Assembly: GCF_900156495.1 (NCBI RefSeq)
Contig: NZ_FTNT01000009.1
Location: forward strand, 1 to 64,000
Source of the DNA: Williamsia sterculiae
GTDB lineage: Bacteria > Actinomycetota > Actinomycetes > Mycobacteriales > Mycobacteriaceae
DNA: 64,000 bases
Direction: 5' to 3'
Shown here piece by piece: positions 63,577-64,000 of the stretch (the stretch's first letter is position 1; the number at the start of each line of letters is the position of its first letter). A program made the translations under genes and the position numbers. Under the pieces are notes generated by a model. It did not search any database. It saw only the letters and a program-made list of their open reading frames with translations, and had not been told where the DNA came from.

Positions 63577-64000
63577 ATGGCTACGCTGCGGTTCACTCGG
63601 GCGCCCGCCGACCCGGTTCCCGCCCGGGTCGTCTGGGCCGTCGTCGTGCTCGTACTGGCGGTGACGGTGGTGACCGCCGTGTTCGTGGCCCGTTGGGTGT
63701 CGTCCTCGCCCGGATACGGCGACGACGCCCGCCGACAGGTCGTCCGCAGGGAAGTGGGGTTGCTCGTCACGCCCGACGCCGCGGATCCGGACCGGTCCCG
63801 CGAGATCCTGGCGGGCGCCACCGGGACCTTCCGTGATGCGTTCGCCCAGTCGGCCGACGCGTACACCCGGTTCGTGCGTCAGGTGGGGACGGTGTCGCGG
63901 GGCGAGGTCGACGGGATGGGGTTGGAGTCGGTCGACGGCGACGTCACGCGTCATCTGGTCACGGCCTGGGTGGCGACGACCCGCGCGGGCGAGTCCGCGG
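63577..64000 (+). CDS. Mce-associated membrane protein, 5' part
   Basis: The first 141 residues are in the window; the 3' end lies beyond it. A short cytoplasmic N-terminus is followed by one transmembrane helix (about 19-40; VVWAVVVLVLAVTVVTAVFV) and an extracytoplasmic part (FRDAFAQSADAYTRFVRQVG, GMGLESVDGDVTRHLVTAWV) resembling Mce-associated proteins. TATCAT lies 8 nt before ATG 63577. No mce genes are seen beside it, so it may be a solitary member. Confidence 0.62.
   Translation, partial: MATLRFTRAPADPVPARVVWAVVVLVLAVTVVTAVFVARWVSSSPGYGDDARRQVVRREVGLLVTPDAADPDRSREILAGATGTFRDAFAQSADAYTRFVRQVGTVSRGEVDGMGLESVDGDVTRHLVTAWVATTRAGESA

Overview
This is high-GC actinobacterial DNA from the mycolic-acid-producing order Mycobacteriales. 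The evidence is an Mce operon end with Mce-associated membrane proteins, an antigen-85-type mycolyltransferase, RpoB/RpoC/S12/EF-G/EF-Tu closely matching mycobacterial proteins, DUF3558 lipoproteins and GTG/TTG starts. The gene mix fits Gordonia or a near relative best, but the genus is an inference. No tRNA, rRNA, insertion sequence, prophage or CRISPR array was seen.

Layout. 1-2951: end of an mce operon closed by a perfect hairpin, then two Mce-associated membrane proteins with their own promoter. 3168-10947: rpoB-rpoC and terminator. 11-26 kb: mostly single genes in mixed orientation. These are an AurF-like diiron oxygenase, a mycolyltransferase, an MFS transporter, a phosphoribosyltransferase, a ferredoxin-reductase-like flavoprotein, a VOC protein and a DinB2-like polymerase IV both next to copies of one palindromic repeat, an amidotransferase, AidB, SixA, two tandem DMT transporters, DUF389, and a flavodoxin/GlcD-type oxidase pair behind a possible iron box. 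26.3-29.9 kb: valine-degradation operon (mmsA, isobutyryl-CoA dehydrogenase, mmsB). 30-35.8 kb: udgB-marR, a Tet(X)-like flavin monooxygenase divergent from its likely TetR with two palindromic operators, an S4 protein, two lipoproteins and an acyl-ACP thioesterase. 36-39.7 kb: GT4 glycosyltransferase, methyltransferase, alpha/alpha-toroid protein and a facing methyltransferase, a small glycoconjugate-like cluster of unknown product. 39.7-42.6 kb: quinone-oxidoreductase-like protein, DUF2277 and acyl-CoA synthetase. 42.7-52.5 kb: tightly overlapping eight-gene operon (metal-binding protein, AtuA-like DUF1446, two acyl-CoA dehydrogenases, biotin-dependent carboxylase subunits, LiuC/AtuE-like hydratase, TetR) matching the mycobacterial accA2/accD2 locus. 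52.6-57.3 kb: str operon (rpsL, rpsG, fusA, tuf). 57.3-64 kb: carboxylesterase, menC, TetR, a small LuxR-type regulator, universal stress protein with an APC permease, and the start of another Mce-associated protein.

Two window-wide patterns stand out. Many first-of-transcript genes have a NANNNT hexamer 6-8 nt before the start codon, which predicts leaderless transcripts; I used this to choose several starts. Operon genes are joined by ATGA or TGATG stop/start overlaps, which suggests translational coupling. The best candidates for undescribed biology are the accA2/accD2-type operon, the GT4-methyltransferase-toroid cluster, the paired palindromic elements, the polymerase IV with glutamine at the steric-gate position, and the possible iron control of the flavodoxin.
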